A DNA stretch of 64,000 nucleotides from Rubrobacter tropicus (GCF_011492945.1 NZ_CP045119.1:2852001-2916000), one strand, 5' to 3'; counted from the first letter of the stretch, positions 9,192-27,422 are shown. Numbers and translations: made by a program. Notes: generated by a model from the letters alone, not told the origin.

Positions 9192-10031
9192 CTAGCGCCT
9201 CCTTCCTTTCCTGCGCCGGCGCACGATCATGGCGTCCGAACGCTTGTGCTTCTTGCGGGTCGGCGACCCCTGGGTGATCTTGCCCCAAGGCGTGACGGGC
9301 GCACGACCCGGCGTGCTCTTGCCCTCGCCACCACCATGAGGGTGGTCGACCGGGTTCATGACCGTACCACGCACCGTGGGACGGATCCCGAGGTGGCGCT
9401 TCCGGCCGGCCTTGCCCCACCGGACATTCTGGTGCGACTGGTTCCCGACGACCCCGACGGTCGCCCGGCACTCGGAGCGGACCCTGCGGCGCTCGCCGCT
9501 AGGCAGCCTGAGCGTAACCAGGCTCCCCTCGCGCGCCGTGAGCTGGGCGCTCGTCCCGGCGCTGCGGGCCATCTGGGCCCCGCGGCCAGGCTCTAGCTCG
9601 ACCGCGTGGACCACGGTGCCGACCGGGATCCTGTTCAGCGGCAGCGTGTTCCCGACGTCCACCTCTGCGTCGGGGCCGCTCATCACGAGCGAGCCGACGG
9701 TCAGGTTCCTCGGGGCGAGGATGTAGCGCTTCTCGCCGTCGTGGTAGTGGAGCAAGGCTATGTTGGCCGAGCGGTTCGGGTCGTACTCGATGGCGGCGAC
9801 CGTCGCCGGCACGCCGTCCTTGCGCCGCTTGAAATCTATGAGGCGGTAGCGCCGCTTGTGGCCGCCGCCGATGTGGCGGGTCGTTATGCGGCCCTTGTTG
9901 TTCCGGCCGCCGGTCTTGTGCAGCTTGGTAGTAAGCTTCTTCTCCGGCTTGTCTCTGGTAACCGAGTCGCGCGTGAGGACCGAGGAGTTCCTGCGGCCAG
10001 CGCTCGTCGGCTTGTAACGTCTCGCAGGCAT
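9192..10031 (-). CDS. rplB: 50S ribosomal protein L2
   Basis: Required for subunit joining and peptidyl transfer. The 279 residues contain the RNA-binding domain [37 protein letters not shown] and the C-terminal [27 protein letters not shown] with the conserved histidine of the peptidyl-transferase region. Length is normal. Confidence 0.97.
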   Translation of the reverse strand: MPARRYKPTSAGRRNSSVLTRDSVTRDKPEKKLTTKLHKTGGRNNKGRITTRHIGGGHKRRYRLIDFKRRKDGVPATVAAIEYDPNRSANIALLHYHDGEKRYILAPRNLTVGSLVMSGPDAEVDVGNTLPLNRIPVGTVVHAVELEPGRGAQMARSAGTSAQLTAREGSLVTLRLPSGERRRVRSECRATVGVVGNQSHQNVRWGKAGRKRHLGIRPTVRGTVMNPVDHPHGGGEGKSTPGRAPVTPWGKITQGSPTRKKHKRSDAMIVRRRRKGRRR

Positions 10032-10032
10032 C

Positions 10033-10320
10033 CTAGACTCCCTCGAACAGCTCTATGCTCTCGCCCGGCGCCAGCTTCACGACGGCCTTCTTCCACACGG
10101 CCGTCCGGCCCCTGGTGAGGCCCTGACGCTTGGGCTTGCTCTTGACGTTCACCGTGTTGACCCTCGCGACGCTGACGTCGAAGGCCCCCTCCACGGCGCG
10201 TTTGATCTGGTTCTTGTTCGCCCGCCGGTCTACCTGGAAGGTGTACTGCCCCTCCGTCTCGATGAGGTTGTAGCTCCTCTCCGAGATGACCGGACGGATG
10301 ATTACCTGATGCGGATCCAT
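10033..10320 (-). CDS. rplW: 50S ribosomal protein L23
   Basis: Exit-site protein that docks trigger factor and SRP. The 95 residues show [64 protein letters not shown], which is canonical. It overlaps rplD by one base. Confidence 0.95.
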   Translation of the reverse strand: MDPHQVIIRPVISERSYNLIETEGQYTFQVDRRANKNQIKRAVEGAFDVSVARVNTVNVKSKPKRQGLTRGRTAVWKKAVVKLAPGESIELFEGV

Positions 10321-10955
10321 TACCCTTCCTCCCGGTTCCCGGCGAGCTTGGAGTACGCCGCCCGCGAGAAAACGACCTCGCGCGCCCTCAAGAGCTCGTA
10401 GACCCCGTACTCGCGCGGCCCTGTGACCGTGACTTTCGGCAGGTTCCTGAAAGAGAGCGCCGCGTTCGCGTCGTCCTCCGTAAGAACCACCAGCACCGGC
10501 CCCTGGACCCCCATGTTCCCGAGCAGCTCTTTGGCCTGCTTGGTGGAGGGCTTCTCGAAGGCGAGCGAGTCGACTACGTAGACCTCGCCGTCGGCGGCCT
10601 TGGCGGAGAGCGCGCCGTCGAAGGCGGCCCTCGCTTCCTTGCGGTTTATGCGCTTGCCGTAGCGGGCCGGCTTGGTCTTGGGGCCGCCCCAGGTGCCGCC
10701 GCCGTAGCGGGTCGGGGACTGGGCGTCGCCCGCCCGGGCGCGGCCCGTGCCCTTCTGCCGGTACAGCTTCGCGCCCGAGCCCCGGACGTCGCTGCGGCCC
10801 TTGGTGTGGGCCGTGTACGCGCGCCGGTTGTCGAGCTCGGCGACGACGGCCCTGTGGATCACGTGCTCGTTCGGCTCCGTGCCGAAGCGCGGGCCTTCGA
10901 GGTCCAGCGAGGACTTGTTGCCGCTGCGGGCGTCGAAGAGGTGCGCCTGCGCCAT
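10320..10955 (-). CDS. rplD: 50S ribosomal protein L4
   Basis: Early-assembly protein whose loop reaches the exit tunnel. The loop is seen as RGSGAKLYRQKGTGRARAGDAQSPTRYGGGTWGGPKTKPARYGKRINRKE. I chose the ATG at 10955 (MAQAHLFDARSGNKSSLDL, 211 residues). A GTG at 10964 adds three residues and overlaps the rplC stop, and a GGCGG-type ribosome site lies nearer to that GTG, so the longer form is possible. Confidence 0.94.
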   Translation of the reverse strand: MAQAHLFDARSGNKSSLDLEGPRFGTEPNEHVIHRAVVAELDNRRAYTAHTKGRSDVRGSGAKLYRQKGTGRARAGDAQSPTRYGGGTWGGPKTKPARYGKRINRKEARAAFDGALSAKAADGEVYVVDSLAFEKPSTKQAKELLGNMGVQGPVLVVLTEDDANAALSFRNLPKVTVTGPREYGVYELLRAREVVFSRAAYSKLAGNREEG

Positions 10956-10956
10956 C

Positions 10957-11574
10957 CTACTCACCCGCCTTTCTGATCTTCACAACGGCGTTCCTGCCGC
11001 CCGGGACGCCGCCCCGGACCCACAGCTCGCCCTTCTCGGCGTCGACCGCGACGACCTCGAGGTTGCGCACGGTCGCCGTCTTGTTGCCCATCTGCCCGGG
11101 CATCTTCTGGCCCTTGAAGATACGGGCCGGGTCGGCCGAAGCACCCGCCGAACCGGGGGCCCGCACGTTGTGCGAGCCGTGGCTCACCGGGCCACGACCG
11201 AAGCCGTGGCGCTTGACGGTGCCCTGGAAGCCCTTTCCCTTGGAGGTGGAGCTAACGTGGACCCTGTCACCGACCTCGAAGACGTCGGCGCCGATGGTGC
11301 CGCCGACCTCGCCCGAAACGCCGCGAAGCTCCTTGAGGTGCCTGCGGGGCGGGGCGTCGACCTTGGCGAAGGTGCCCGAGTGGGCCCTGTTCGTGCGGCT
11401 CGACTTCGCGGTGCCGAAGCCGACCTGAACGGCCTCGTAGCCGTCTTCGTCAGGGGTGCGGACCGCGGTCACCAGGTTCGGCTCGACCTCGATCACGGTT
11501 ACGCCGACCAGCGTGCCGTCGTCCTGGAAGGCCCGGGTCATCTGTTTCTTCTTTCCGAAAACTGCCGTAGCCAT
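10957..11574 (-). CDS. rplC: 50S ribosomal protein L3
   Basis: Binds near the 3' end of 23S rRNA. The 205 residues open [34 protein letters not shown]. The conserved [40 protein letters not shown] with the methylatable Gln region ([22 protein letters not shown]) is intact. Confidence 0.96.
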   Translation of the reverse strand: MATAVFGKKKQMTRAFQDDGTLVGVTVIEVEPNLVTAVRTPDEDGYEAVQVGFGTAKSSRTNRAHSGTFAKVDAPPRRHLKELRGVSGEVGGTIGADVFEVGDRVHVSSTSKGKGFQGTVKRHGFGRGPVSHGSHNVRAPGSAGASADPARIFKGQKMPGQMGNKTATVRNLEVVAVDAEKGELWVRGGVPGGRNAVVKIRKAGE

Positions 11575-11578
11575 AACT

Positions 11579-11890
11579 CTAGGTCGCCTTGATCTCGATA
11601 TTCACGCCGGACGGCAGGTCCAGCCGCTGCAACGAGTCGACCGTGCGCGGCGTGGGCTGCTGGATGTCTATGAGGCGCTTGTGGGTGTGCAACTGGAAGT
11701 GCTCGCGGGAGTCCTTGTCCTTGAAGGGACCACGGATCACCGTGTAGCGGCTCTTCTTCGTCGGCAGCGGGACGGGGCCGAAGACAAAGGCCCCCGTCCG
11801 CTCCGCCGTCTCGACTATCGACTTCGCGGTCTTGTCTATAACCTCGTGGTCGTAAGCCTTGAGCTTTATCCTGATCTTCGATACGGCCAT
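11579..11890 (-). CDS. rpsJ: 30S ribosomal protein S10
   Basis: Small-subunit head protein that also binds NusB in antitermination. It has 103 residues: [72 protein letters not shown] is a standard S10. It is the first gene of the S10 block but sits only 1 base after the tuf copy, so the str and S10 blocks probably form one transcript. Confidence 0.96.
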   Translation of the reverse strand: MAVSKIRIKLKAYDHEVIDKTAKSIVETAERTGAFVFGPVPLPTKKSRYTVIRGPFKDKDSREHFQLHTHKRLIDIQQPTPRTVDSLQRLDLPSGVNIEIKAT

Positions 11891-11891
11891 G

Positions 11892-13093
<1,202 letters not shown>

Positions 13094-13135
13094 CGGGTTC
13101 TCCTCTCCTGTTTCTATTAACGCCGGAGGGGGGCT

Positions 13136-15286
13136 CTAGCCCCTCTCGGCGATCTCCTGCGCGATGCTCTTCGGCACCTCGTCGTAGTGGTCGAACTGCA
13201 TGGTGAACGTGGCGCGCCCTTGAGTCTTGGAGCGGACGGTGGTCGCGTAACCGAACATCTCGGAGAGCGGCACCATAGCCCGGATGACCTGCCCGCCGCC
13301 GCGGGAGTCCATGCCCTGAATCTGTCCCCGGCGGCTGCTCAGGTCGCCCATGACGTCGCCCATGAACTCCTCGGGCATGACGACCTCGACGTCCATTATC
13401 GGCTCCAGCAGAACCGGGTTGGCCCTCTTGAGCGCCTCCTGCGCGGCCATCGAACCCGCGATCTGGAACGCCATCTCGGAGGAGTCCACGTCGTGGAAAG
13501 AACCGTCGACGAGCTCGACCCTGATGTCGACGACCGGGAACCCGGCCACGACACCGGAATCCATGGCGCCCTTGATGCCCTTATCCACGCTCGGGATGTA
13601 CTCGCGGGGGATCACACCGCCGACGATCTTGTTCTCGAACTCGTAGCCCTGCTCCTCGTTGTGCTCCATGTTGATGACCGCGTGGCCGTACTGGCCGCGA
13701 CCACCGGTCTGGCGCACGAAGCGGCCCTCGATGCCCTCGACGCGCTTGCGGATGGTCTCCCTGTAGGCGACCTGCGGGCGGCCGATGTTGGCGTCCACCC
13801 TGAACTCGCGAAGCAACCTGTCGACGATGATCTCCAGGTGCAGCTCGCCCATGCCCGCGATAACGGTCTGGCCCGTCTCCTCGTCGCTGCGCACGGAGAA
13901 CGTCGGGTCCTCCTCGGCGAGACGCTGGAGGGCGACGGTAAGCTTCTCCTGGTCGGCCTTCGTCTTCGGCTCGATGGCCTGGTCGATGACCGGCTCCGGG
14001 AAGATCATCTCCTCGAGCACGATCTGCTCGGAGTCGTCGGCCGCAACGAGCGTGTCGCCCGTCCCGGAGTTCGAGAGCCCGATGGCGGCCACCAGCTCAC
14101 CCGCGTAAACCTCGTCGCGCTGCTCGCGGCTGTTCGCGTGTAGCTGCAAGAGACGTCCCACCCGCTCGCGGCGCCCCTTGGTCGTGTTCATGACGTAGGA
14201 ACCGGCCTTGAGCGTACCGGAGTAGACCCTCATGTACGTCAGCTTGCCGACGTGCGGGTCGCTCTGCACCTTGAAGACGAGCGCGGAGAGCGGGCCGTTC
14301 TCGTCGGCCTCGCGGGTGACGGGCTCGCCTTCGAGCGTCTTGCCCTCGACGGGCGGCACGTCGAGCGGGCTCGGCAGGTAGTCCACCACACCGTCGAGCA
14401 GCGGCTGGACGCCCTTGTTCTTGAAGGCCGAACCGACGAAGACGGGGGTCATCTGGTTCGCGAGGGTGGCCTTGCGGATGGCGGCGCGGATCTGCTCCAC
14501 GTCCATCTCCTCACCCTCCAGGTACATCATCATCAACTCTTCGTCCTGGTCGGCGACGGCCTCGAGCAGCTTCTCCCGGTACTCGTCGGCGAGACCCTGA
14601 ATGTCCTCGGGGATGTCCGTCACTTCCCAGGTCGCGCCCAGGTCGTCCGTGTAGACGATGGCACGCATCTCGACGAGGTCGACGATGCCCTGGAACTCGC
14701 TCTCGGCCCCTATCGGCAACTGGACCGGCACGGCGTTGGCGTTCAAACGATCGACCATGGTCCCAACGGCCTTGTAGAAGTCGGCCCCGATGCGGTCCAT
14801 CTTGTTGACGAACGCTATTCGGGGAACCCCGTACTTGTCCGCCTGGCGCCACACCGTCTCCGACTGCGGCTCCACACCGGCGACAGAGTCGAACAGCGCT
14901 ATCGAACCGTCGAGCACGCGCAGGCTCCGCTCCACCTCTACGGTGAAGTCCACGTGCCCGGGCGTGTCTATGATGTTGATGCGGTGCTGCTCGGGGATGC
15001 GGCTATGGACGCCCTCGTGCTCGCCCTTGCCGTTCTTGCCCGAGCCCTCGGTGCCGCCCCAGAAGACCGTGGTCGCGGCGGAGGTGATCGTGATGCCGCG
15101 CTCGCGCTCCTGGGCCATCCAGTCCATAACGGCGTTGCCGTCGTGGACCTCGCCCAGTTTGTGGGTAAGGCCCGTGTAGAGCAGGATGCGCTCGGTGGTC
15201 GTCGTCTTGCCGGCATCGATGTGGGCCATGATGCCGATATTTCTCACTCGCCTTAGCGGCGTCTTTTTAGGAACTTGTACAGCCAT
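13136..15286 (-). CDS. fusA: elongation factor G
   Basis: Translocase GTPase of protein synthesis. The 716 residues have the P-loop [15 protein letters not shown], the effector [29 protein letters not shown] and NKMDRIGAD in domain I. The domain IV block [23 protein letters not shown] and the [25 protein letters not shown] terminus are present. Length is somewhat above the 690-700 norm because of a short insert after the G2 region ([24 protein letters not shown], residues about 72-95). Confidence 0.97.
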   Translation of the reverse strand: MAVQVPKKTPLRRVRNIGIMAHIDAGKTTTTERILLYTGLTHKLGEVHDGNAVMDWMAQERERGITITSAATTVFWGGTEGSGKNGKGEHEGVHSRIPEQHRINIIDTPGHVDFTVEVERSLRVLDGSIALFDSVAGVEPQSETVWRQADKYGVPRIAFVNKMDRIGADFYKAVGTMVDRLNANAVPVQLPIGAESEFQGIVDLVEMRAIVYTDDLGATWEVTDIPEDIQGLADEYREKLLEAVADQDEELMMMYLEGEEMDVEQIRAAIRKATLANQMTPVFVGSAFKNKGVQPLLDGVVDYLPSPLDVPPVEGKTLEGEPVTREADENGPLSALVFKVQSDPHVGKLTYMRVYSGTLKAGSYVMNTTKGRRERVGRLLQLHANSREQRDEVYAGELVAAIGLSNSGTGDTLVAADDSEQIVLEEMIFPEPVIDQAIEPKTKADQEKLTVALQRLAEEDPTFSVRSDEETGQTVIAGMGELHLEIIVDRLLREFRVDANIGRPQVAYRETIRKRVEGIEGRFVRQTGGRGQYGHAVINMEHNEEQGYEFENKIVGGVIPREYIPSVDKGIKGAMDSGVVAGFPVVDIRVELVDGSFHDVDSSEMAFQIAGSMAAQEALKRANPVLLEPIMDVEVVMPEEFMGDVMGDLSSRRGQIQGMDSRGGGQVIRAMVPLSEMFGYATTVRSKTQGRATFTMQFDHYDEVPKSIAQEIAERG

Positions 15287-15297
15287 CTTCTACCTCG

Positions 15298-15768
15298 CTA
15301 CCACCTGTAGTGTGCGAACGCCCGGTTGGCCTCTGCCATCCGGTGGGTGTCCTCTTTACGCTTCACGCTGGAGCCGATGTTGTCCTTGGCGTCCAGGATC
15401 TCCCCGGCCAGCCTCCGGCCCATCGTCTTCTCGCGGCGCGCCCGGGCGAACCCGACCATCCAGCGCAGCGCCAGCGTGTTCGCCCTGCGCGGAACCACCT
15501 CGACCGGCACCTGGTAGGTAGCGCCACCGACGCGGCGGCTCTTGACCTCGATGCGCGGACGGATGTTGTCCAGGGCGTTGTTCAGGACCGTCACAGGGCT
15601 CGTGCCGGTGCGCTCCTCGATGTACGAGAGGGCGTCGTAGACGATCTTCTCGGACGTGCTCTTCTTGCCGTCCAGCATTATCTTGTTGATCAACTGCTGG
15701 ACCGTCACGCTCCCGTAGACGGGATCTCCGGTTATCTTTTTCTTCGGCGGCGCTGCTCTCCTGGGCAT
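15298..15768 (-). CDS. rpsG: 30S ribosomal protein S7
   Basis: Nucleates assembly of the 30S head. The 156 residues start [47 protein letters not shown] and include the [14 protein letters not shown] signature. It lies between rpsL and fusA as in the str operon. Confidence 0.96.
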   Translation of the reverse strand: MPRRAAPPKKKITGDPVYGSVTVQQLINKIMLDGKKSTSEKIVYDALSYIEERTGTSPVTVLNNALDNIRPRIEVKSRRVGGATYQVPVEVVPRRANTLALRWMVGFARARREKTMGRRLAGEILDAKDNIGSSVKRKEDTHRMAEANRAFAHYRW

Positions 15769-15776
15769 CTCTCCTC

Positions 15777-16145
15777 CTACCCCTTCTTCGTTCCGTACTT
15801 GGAGCGCCCCTGCTTGCGGTTGTTGACCCCGAGCGTGTCGAGCGCGCCGCGCACGATCTTGTAGCGCACGCCGGGCAGGTCCTTCACCCGGCCGCCGCGC
15901 ACCAGCACCACGGAGTGCTCCTGCAGGTTGTGCCCCTCGCCCGGCACGTAGGCGGTAACCTCGTGCCCGTTCTTGAGCCTGACGCGGGCGATCTTACGCA
16001 GCGCCGAGTTCGGCTTCTTGGGCGTGGTCGTCGAGACGCGGGTGCAGACCCCCGCCTGCTGTGGCGCCCCCTGCAGCGCGGGCGTCGCCGTCTTCTGTGT
16101 CTGTCGCTCGCGCTCGTGGCGCACGAGTTGGTTGGTCGTCGGCAT
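15777..16145 (-). CDS. rpsL: 30S ribosomal protein S12
   Basis: Decoding-site protein and streptomycin target. The 122 residues contain [14 protein letters not shown] and [16 protein letters not shown], so the two lysines (K43 and K88 in E. coli numbering) are of the streptomycin-sensitive type. It is the first gene of the str operon, with a strong promoter about 105 bases upstream. Confidence 0.96.
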   Translation of the reverse strand: MPTTNQLVRHERERQTQKTATPALQGAPQQAGVCTRVSTTTPKKPNSALRKIARVRLKNGHEVTAYVPGEGHNLQEHSVVLVRGGRVKDLPGVRYKIVRGALDTLGVNNRKQGRSKYGTKKG

Positions 16146-16250
16146 GGCCGCGCCTCTCTCTCTGCTTGAAAAGGGGGCTTCTACAACGTCACAAATCGCG
16201 GTACAAGAACAGGGTTACCCGAAAGCAACAGTTCGTAACCGCGATGCATG

Positions 16251-16279
16251 ATTTTAGGCGCAGAGCCCAGCTATGTCAA
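16251..16279 (-). promoter_or_regulatory. sigma-70-type promoter of the str/S10 superoperon
   Basis: On the minus strand TTGACA (16274-16279) and TAAAAT (16251-16256) are separated by 17 bases, a near-consensus promoter. It lies upstream of rpsL with a leader of about 100 bases. It probably drives the whole rpsL-to-map block. This is read from the sequence; no start site is measured. Confidence 0.8.
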
Positions 16280-16293
16280 GCTGGGCTGGCTGC

Positions 16294-16328
16294 CAGCTTT
16301 CAGCTTTCAGCCGTCAGCTTTCTGCTCC
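16294..16328. repeat. degenerate 7-bp tandem repeat array (plus-oriented CAGCNNN)
   Basis: Five 7-base units in a row: CAGCTTT, CAGCTTT, CAGCCGT, CAGCTTT, CTGCTCC. An array in the opposite orientation lies at 16435-16469, so the two form an inverted pair around the rpoC/rpsL boundary. The same arrangement recurs at about 23.9, 50.3 and 52.4 kb. Confidence 0.8.
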
Positions 16329-16405
16329 ACTCATGGCCTCTCCAGACGTCTGGACTTTTCCACGCTACAGGTCGCGCGCAGAACCCGCGCTGACCGCATC
16401 CCTAA

Positions 16406-16452
16406 CAAAAAAGCGGTCAACCCCCAGCCCAAAAAGCTGAAGGCTGACCGCT
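16406..16452 (-). terminator. rpoC: probable rho-independent terminator of the rpoBC transcript
   Basis: On the minus strand, after the rpoC stop, AGCGGTCA (16445-16452) pairs with TGACCGCT (16412-16419) and is followed by six Ts (16406-16411). The upper part of the hairpin is made from the heptad repeat array, so the repeat contributes the stem. The loop is long (about 25 bases). Confidence 0.6.
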
Positions 16453-16464
16453 GATAGCTGATAG

Positions 16465-16469
<5 letters not shown>
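16435..16469. repeat. inverted partner of the 7-bp repeat array
   Basis: Units AGCTGAA, GGCTGAC, CGCTGAT, AGCTGAT, AGCTATG in tandem, the reverse orientation of the array at 16294-16328. The last unit runs over the rpoC stop codon at 16465. Confidence 0.75.
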
Positions 16470-20349
<3,880 letters not shown>

Positions 20350-20352
20350 GCT

Positions 20353-23727
<3,375 letters not shown>

Positions 23728-23780
23728 ATTAACTCTCCTCCGCAAGGATTGTTGAAAAAAGGCCGAGCACGCAAACGAGT

Positions 23781-23809
23781 ATGTTACCCCCCGAAGGGGG
23801 CATAGTCAA
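23781..23809 (-). promoter_or_regulatory. rpoB: rpoBC promoter with hairpin spacer
   Basis: On the minus strand TTGACT (23804-23809) and TAACAT (23781-23786) are 17 bases apart. The spacer itself is a small palindrome, CCCCC-TTCG-GGGGG. It would allow rpoBC transcription separate from rplJL. The distance to the rpoB start is about 50 bases. Confidence 0.65.
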
Positions 23810-23891
23810 GACGATTTCTGAAAAGTATGTCGCTAGCCTTTCACCAACGGACGCAGTGTAGCACAACCGCACGGGGTCATGCCACAAACAG

Positions 23892-23926
23892 AGCTTTCAG
23901 CGGTCAGCTATCAGCTTTCAGCTCCT
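23892..23926. repeat. 7-bp tandem repeat array
   Basis: Units AGCTTTC, AGCGGTC, AGCTATC, AGCTTTC, AGCTCCT. It faces an inverted array at 24033-24074 with the rplL terminator between the two. The 340-base gap between rpoB and rplL holds only these arrays, the terminator and the rpoB promoter; no gene was seen. Confidence 0.8.
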
Positions 23927-23983
23927 GGTTCCGTCCACCCCGCGACCCCGCGAAGACCACGATGCTCAGGTAAGCAATCGCTA

Positions 23984-24020
23984 CAAAAAGAGGCGGCGCC
24001 CCCTCGCGGGGGCGCCGCCT
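23984..24020 (-). terminator. rplL: rho-independent terminator after rplL
   Basis: Perfect 13-base stem (GGCGGCGCCCCC type, 23991-24020) with a TCGC-like loop, followed on the minus strand by CTTTTTG. It lies 65 bases beyond the rplL stop and should end or attenuate the rplJL transcript before rpoB. Confidence 0.85.
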
Positions 24021-24032
24021 ACGCCGGTCTCC

Positions 24033-24074
24033 AGCTGACCGCTGAGAGCTGATAGCTAACAGCGTAGAGCTGAA
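24033..24074. repeat. inverted partner 7-bp repeat array, six units
   Basis: AGCTGAC, CGCTGAG, AGCTGAT, AGCTAAC, AGCGTAG, AGCTGAA in tandem between the rplL stop and its terminator; opposite orientation to 23892-23926. Confidence 0.75.
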
Positions 24075-24085
24075 GTAGGCAGAGC

Positions 24086-24466
24086 CTACTTCAGCTCTAC
24101 CGTACCGCCGGCCTCTTCGATCTGGGTCTTGAGGGCCTCGGCGTCCTCCTTGGAGATCGCCTCCTTGACGGGGTTCGGGGCCTCGTCGACGAGGGCCTTG
24201 GCCTCCTTCAGGCCCAGGCCGGTGGCCGCGCGGACTACCTTGATGACCTGGATCTTCTTCTCGCCGGCGCCCGTGAGCACGACGTCGAACTCGGTCTGCT
24301 CCTCCTCGGCGGCCGCGCCATCGGCGGCGGCGCCGGCGGCGGGGGCCGCGGCGACGGCCGTGGCGGAGACGCCGAAGCGCTCCTCGAGGGCCTTTACGAG
24401 CTCGGAGAGCTCGAGAACGGTCATGTTCTCGATAGACTCCATCAGTTCCTGCTGGTTTACCGCCAT
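24086..24466 (-). CDS. rplL: 50S ribosomal protein L7/L12
   Basis: Stalk protein that recruits translation GTPases. It has 126 residues: N-terminal dimer helix [26 protein letters not shown], an Ala/Gly hinge ([18 protein letters not shown]) and the C-terminal domain [67 protein letters not shown]. Normal in all parts. Confidence 0.97.
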   Translation of the reverse strand: MAVNQQELMESIENMTVLELSELVKALEERFGVSATAVAAAPAAGAAADGAAAEEEQTEFDVVLTGAGEKKIQVIKVVRAATGLGLKEAKALVDEAPNPVKEAISKEDAEALKTQIEEAGGTVELK

Positions 24467-24491
24467 TTCAAATCCTCCTGGACTCGACTTT

Positions 24492-25019
24492 TTACGACTG
24501 TTCCGCGTTCTGCTTCTGCTCGGCGATCTGGCCGAGCGCCACCACGAGACCCTGAACGGTGTTGTTCAAGACCGTCACCAGGCCCGTGAGCGGCGACGAG
24601 ATGCCGCCGACGACCTGGGCTATGAGCTGCTCCCTGGCCGGCAGCTTGGACAACGCCACCACGTCCGCCTCGTCCAGCACGCGCCCGCCTTCGAGCAGGC
24701 CGCCCTTGAGGGCGAACGTCTCGACCTGGTCGGCGAACTCGGCCATGAGCTTCGCGCTCGCGACCGGGTCCTCCGAGAACGCCAGCGCGGTCGGACCGGT
24801 CAGGAACTCTTCGAGACCCTCGACGCCCGCCTCGTCGGCCGCGCGCTTGGTAAGGGTGTTCTTGGCGACGACGAACTCGACCCCCGACTCGCGGCTGCGA
24901 CGCCTAAGGTCCGTGGTGCGGGCGACGTCCATGCCCTGGTAGTCCACCAGGACCGCCGAGCCCGCCCGCAGCTTGCCCGCGAGGCGCTCGATCACCTGCG
25001 CTTTCTCTTCCCTCTTCAC
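24492..25019 (-). CDS. rplJ: 50S ribosomal protein L10
   Basis: Base of the L12 stalk, 175 residues with a GTG start at 25019 behind an AGAGGAG ribosome site. RNA-binding part [51 protein letters not shown] is clear; the C-terminal helix that holds L12 dimers ends [12 protein letters not shown]. In other bacteria L10 represses its own operon through the mRNA leader. Confidence 0.95.
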   Translation of the reverse strand: MKREEKAQVIERLAGKLRAGSAVLVDYQGMDVARTTDLRRRSRESGVEFVVAKNTLTKRAADEAGVEGLEEFLTGPTALAFSEDPVASAKLMAEFADQVETFALKGGLLEGGRVLDEADVVALSKLPAREQLIAQVVGGISSPLTGLVTVLNNTVQGLVVALGQIAEQKQNAEQS

Positions 25020-25197
25020 CTCGACTCCTCTGCAATAGAAAACCCCGGGGCCGCAGAGGCGCCCGGGGTTCTGAGAAGAATCCGTAAGGTGCTTTCCGCG
25101 ACCTCGGCCGGAAGATTAAGTCCTGGGCGCTAGCCCCGGACCCCGGCTGTCTGTGGTCTGCTGTGGACTATAGCTCCGCTATCGTCCGCGCGAGATC
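25020..25197 (-). promoter_or_regulatory. rplJL leader with terminator-like hairpin (probable L10 leader)
   Basis: The 178 bases between rplA and rplJ are gene-free. Directly upstream of the rplJ ribosome site the minus strand reads AACCCCGGG ... CCCGGGGTTTTCT (25038-25073), a strong stem followed by a short T run, which looks like an attenuator. Further upstream are GC-rich stems in the position of the L10-binding leader known from other bacteria. That regulatory role is inferred from position. Confidence 0.55.
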
Positions 25198-25887
25198 TTA
25201 CTCCCTCTCGACCGCCGGGTCAACCTTGACCGAAGGACCCATCGTGGTCGTGAGGGTGACGGTCTTGAAGTACCGGCCCTTGACCGGCGCCGGCCTCGCC
25301 CGCTGCAGCTCCTCGCGCAGGGCGAAGTAGTTCTGGACCAGGCTGTCCTCGTCGAAGGACTTCTTGCCGATGATGCCGTGGATGATGCCGTAGCGGTCGA
25401 CGCGGTACTCGATCTTGCCGCGCTTGATCTCCTCGACGGCCCTACCGACGTCCATCGTGACGGTCCCGCTCTTAGGGTTCGGCATGAGCCCCCGCGGACC
25501 GAGCACCGGACCTAGCTGGCCGACGGACCGCATCTGGTCCGGCGTGGCGACCGCCACGTCGAAGTCCATGAAGCCCTGCTCGCGGATGCGGGAGGCGAGG
25601 TCGTCGGAGCCGACGACGTCGGCGCCAGCCTCCTCGGCCTCGCGGGCCTTCTCGCCCTCGGCGAAGACGGCGACGCGGCGGGTCTTGCCCGTGCCGTTCG
25701 GGAGCATCAGGGTGCCGCGAACCATCTGGTCGGCGCGGCGCGGGTCCACGTTCAGGTGGACGTGGGCCTCGACGCTCTCGTCGAACTTGGCGCCGTCGAG
25801 GCTCTTGAGAAGCTCGATCGCCTCGCGCGGGGCGTAGTAGCGCTCCGGGTCTATCTTTGCCTTCTGTTCCAAAAGTCGTCTACCCAT
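25198..25887 (-). CDS. rplA: 50S ribosomal protein L1
   Basis: Protein of the mobile L1 stalk; in other bacteria a repressor of the L11 operon. The start is ATG 25887 ([27 protein letters not shown]), 229 residues; 32 further open codons upstream lie inside rplK. The signatures [32 protein letters not shown] and [36 protein letters not shown] are intact. It overlaps rplK by 8 bases. Confidence 0.95.
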   Translation of the reverse strand: MGRRLLEQKAKIDPERYYAPREAIELLKSLDGAKFDESVEAHVHLNVDPRRADQMVRGTLMLPNGTGKTRRVAVFAEGEKAREAEEAGADVVGSDDLASRIREQGFMDFDVAVATPDQMRSVGQLGPVLGPRGLMPNPKSGTVTMDVGRAVEEIKRGKIEYRVDRYGIIHGIIGKKSFDEDSLVQNYFALREELQRARPAPVKGRYFKTVTLTTTMGPSVKVDPAVERE

Positions 25888-26317
25888 TGACCGTAATCCC
25901 CATGCTCCGGGCCGTACCCTCGACGATCTTCGACGCGCCTTCCACGTCGGCGGCGTTGAGGTCAGGCATCTTGGTCCTGGCAATCTCCTCGACCTGCGCG
26001 CGGCTCACGGTGCCGACCTTCGAGCGGTTCGGCTCGCCGCTGCCCTTGTCTACGCCGGCGGCCTGGCGGAGCAGGTACGCCGCGGGGGAGGTCTTGGTGA
26101 CGAACGTGAACGAGCGGTCCTCGTAGACCGTGATCTCGACCGGCACCACCTGGCCCATCCGGTCGCGCGTGGCGTCGTTGAACTGCCGCACGAACTCCCC
26201 GATGTTGACCTGCGCCTGGCCGAGCGCAGGACCCACCGGCGGGGCCGGGTTGGCCTGACCGCCCGTGATCTGCAACTTCAATTTGCGCGCTACGCGGCGC
26301 CCGCGTCCTCTGCCCAT
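25880..26317 (-). CDS. rplK: 50S ribosomal protein L11
   Basis: Binds the GTPase-associated centre of 23S rRNA and is needed for RelA activation and thiostrepton action. The 145 residues include [40 protein letters not shown] with the flexible proline helix, and [25 protein letters not shown] at the end. A basic [12 protein letters not shown] head precedes the usual start, slightly longer than the norm. Confidence 0.96.
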   Translation of the reverse strand: MGRGRGRRVARKLKLQITGGQANPAPPVGPALGQAQVNIGEFVRQFNDATRDRMGQVVPVEITVYEDRSFTFVTKTSPAAYLLRQAAGVDKGSGEPNRSKVGTVSRAQVEEIARTKMPDLNAADVEGASKIVEGTARSMGITVNG

Positions 26318-26336
26318 AAGATTCCTCTCGTTCGTT

Positions 26337-26873
26337 TTAGAGCTTGGCTACCTGGCTGAAAGACAGCTCAACCGGCGTCTCCCGCCCGAAGATGGAGACC
26401 AGCACCTTCAGCCGCGACTGGTCCACGTTGATGTCCGAGATCGACCCGGTGAAGTCCGAGAGCGGCCCGCCGATCACCTTGACGGTCTCCCCGACGGTGT
26501 AGTCAACCGTCGTCTTGACCTTCTCGCGCTGCTCGGCGGCGGCCTCGTTCGGGTGGAGCAGCCGCTCTACCTCGGCGCGGGAGAGCGCAAGGGGTTTGTC
26601 CCCGGCGCCGACGATCTGGGTCACGCCCGGCGTTTGGCGGACGAGGCTCCAGGAGCTGTCGTTCATGTCCATGTTCACCAGGACGTAGCCGGGGAACTGG
26701 CGCTGGACCGTCGGGACCTTCTTGCCGTCTTTGATCTCGATGACGTTCTCGGTCGGGATGGAGATCTCGCCGAAGTGCCGGTTGAGGCCCATCGACTCGA
26801 TGCGACGCTCCAGCGTCGTTCGGACCTTGTTCTCATGGCCCGAGTATGTGTTGACGACGTACCACTTCTTCAA
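26337..26873 (-). CDS. nusG: transcription termination/antitermination factor NusG
   Basis: Couples RNA polymerase to ribosome and Rho. It has 178 residues. NGN domain: [43 protein letters not shown]. The KOW domain is [52 protein letters not shown]. No actinobacterial long acidic N-terminal tail is present, so the protein resembles the Firmicutes form in length. Confidence 0.96.
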   Translation of the reverse strand: MKKWYVVNTYSGHENKVRTTLERRIESMGLNRHFGEISIPTENVIEIKDGKKVPTVQRQFPGYVLVNMDMNDSSWSLVRQTPGVTQIVGAGDKPLALSRAEVERLLHPNEAAAEQREKVKTTVDYTVGETVKVIGGPLSDFTGSISDINVDQSRLKVLVSIFGRETPVELSFSQVAKL

Positions 26874-26892
26874 GGGAATAGACTCCTAGACT

Positions 26893-27156
26893 TTACGTGA
26901 AGATCAAACGCGCTAGCCTGCCGAAAAGAAAGTCCCAGACGGCGACGTAAGCGGCGAGCGTCAGCACGATGATGAGCACGACCGCCGTGCTCTGGCGCAA
27001 CTGCTCCCGGTTCGGCCAGCTCACCCGCCGGAGCTCGCCCCGCACGTCGCGCGCGAACTTCCTCGGACCGGCCAGGAACCCACCGCTCTTCTGCTGTTGT
27101 TGCGCCTTCCCGCCGCCCTTGCCGGACGGCGCCTGGGCGCCCCGCTTCTTACCCAC
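26893..27156 (-). CDS. secE: preprotein translocase subunit SecE
   Basis: Essential clamp subunit of the Sec channel. The 87 residues hold one transmembrane segment (STAVVLIIVLTLAAYVAVWDFLFGRLA, about 55-82) after the conserved amphipathic helix FARDVRGELRRVSWPNREQL. The N terminus is basic and low in complexity (GKGGGKAQQQQKSGG). It lies directly upstream of nusG. Confidence 0.94.
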   Translation of the reverse strand: MGKKRGAQAPSGKGGGKAQQQQKSGGFLAGPRKFARDVRGELRRVSWPNREQLRQSTAVVLIIVLTLAAYVAVWDFLFGRLARLIFT

Positions 27157-27186
27157 TAGTTCCTCGCATGGCTTCGCCTCTCGGAG

Positions 27187-27259
27187 CAGGGCAGGAGGGA
27201 CTCGAACCCACGACCTGCGGTTTTGGAGACCGCTGCTCTTCCAACTGAGCTACTGCCCT
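27187..27259 (-). tRNA. tRNA-Trp (anticodon CCA)
   Basis: Cloverleaf on the minus strand: acceptor AGGGCAG/CTGCCCT, D arm AGCTC, anticodon stem GCGGT-CTCCAAA-ACCGC with CCA, T arm GGGTTCGAGTCCC. The 3' CCA is not encoded. It lies between rpmG and secE and is probably cotranscribed with them. Confidence 0.93.
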
Positions 27260-27272
27260 CTATCAGAACGTC

Positions 27273-27422
27273 CTACCGGGTCTCCCGGTGCGCCGTGTGC
27301 TGCCGGCACCACGGACAATACTTCTGCAACTGGATGCGATCCGGGGTGTTGCGCCGGTTCTTGCGGCTACTGTAGTTCCGACGCTTGCACTCGTCGCAAG
27401 CCAGCGTTACCAATTGTCGCAC
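27273..27422 (-). CDS. rpmG: 50S ribosomal protein L33, zinc-binding
   Basis: A 49-residue protein, [49 protein letters not shown], read on the minus strand from a GTG at 27422. GGAGG precedes the start by 6 bases. The two C-x2-C pairs (CDEC, CPWC) mark the zinc form of L33. Order rpmG - tRNA-Trp - secE - nusG is the widespread bacterial arrangement. Confidence 0.93.
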   Translation of the reverse strand: MRQLVTLACDECKRRNYSSRKNRRNTPDRIQLQKYCPWCRQHTAHRETR

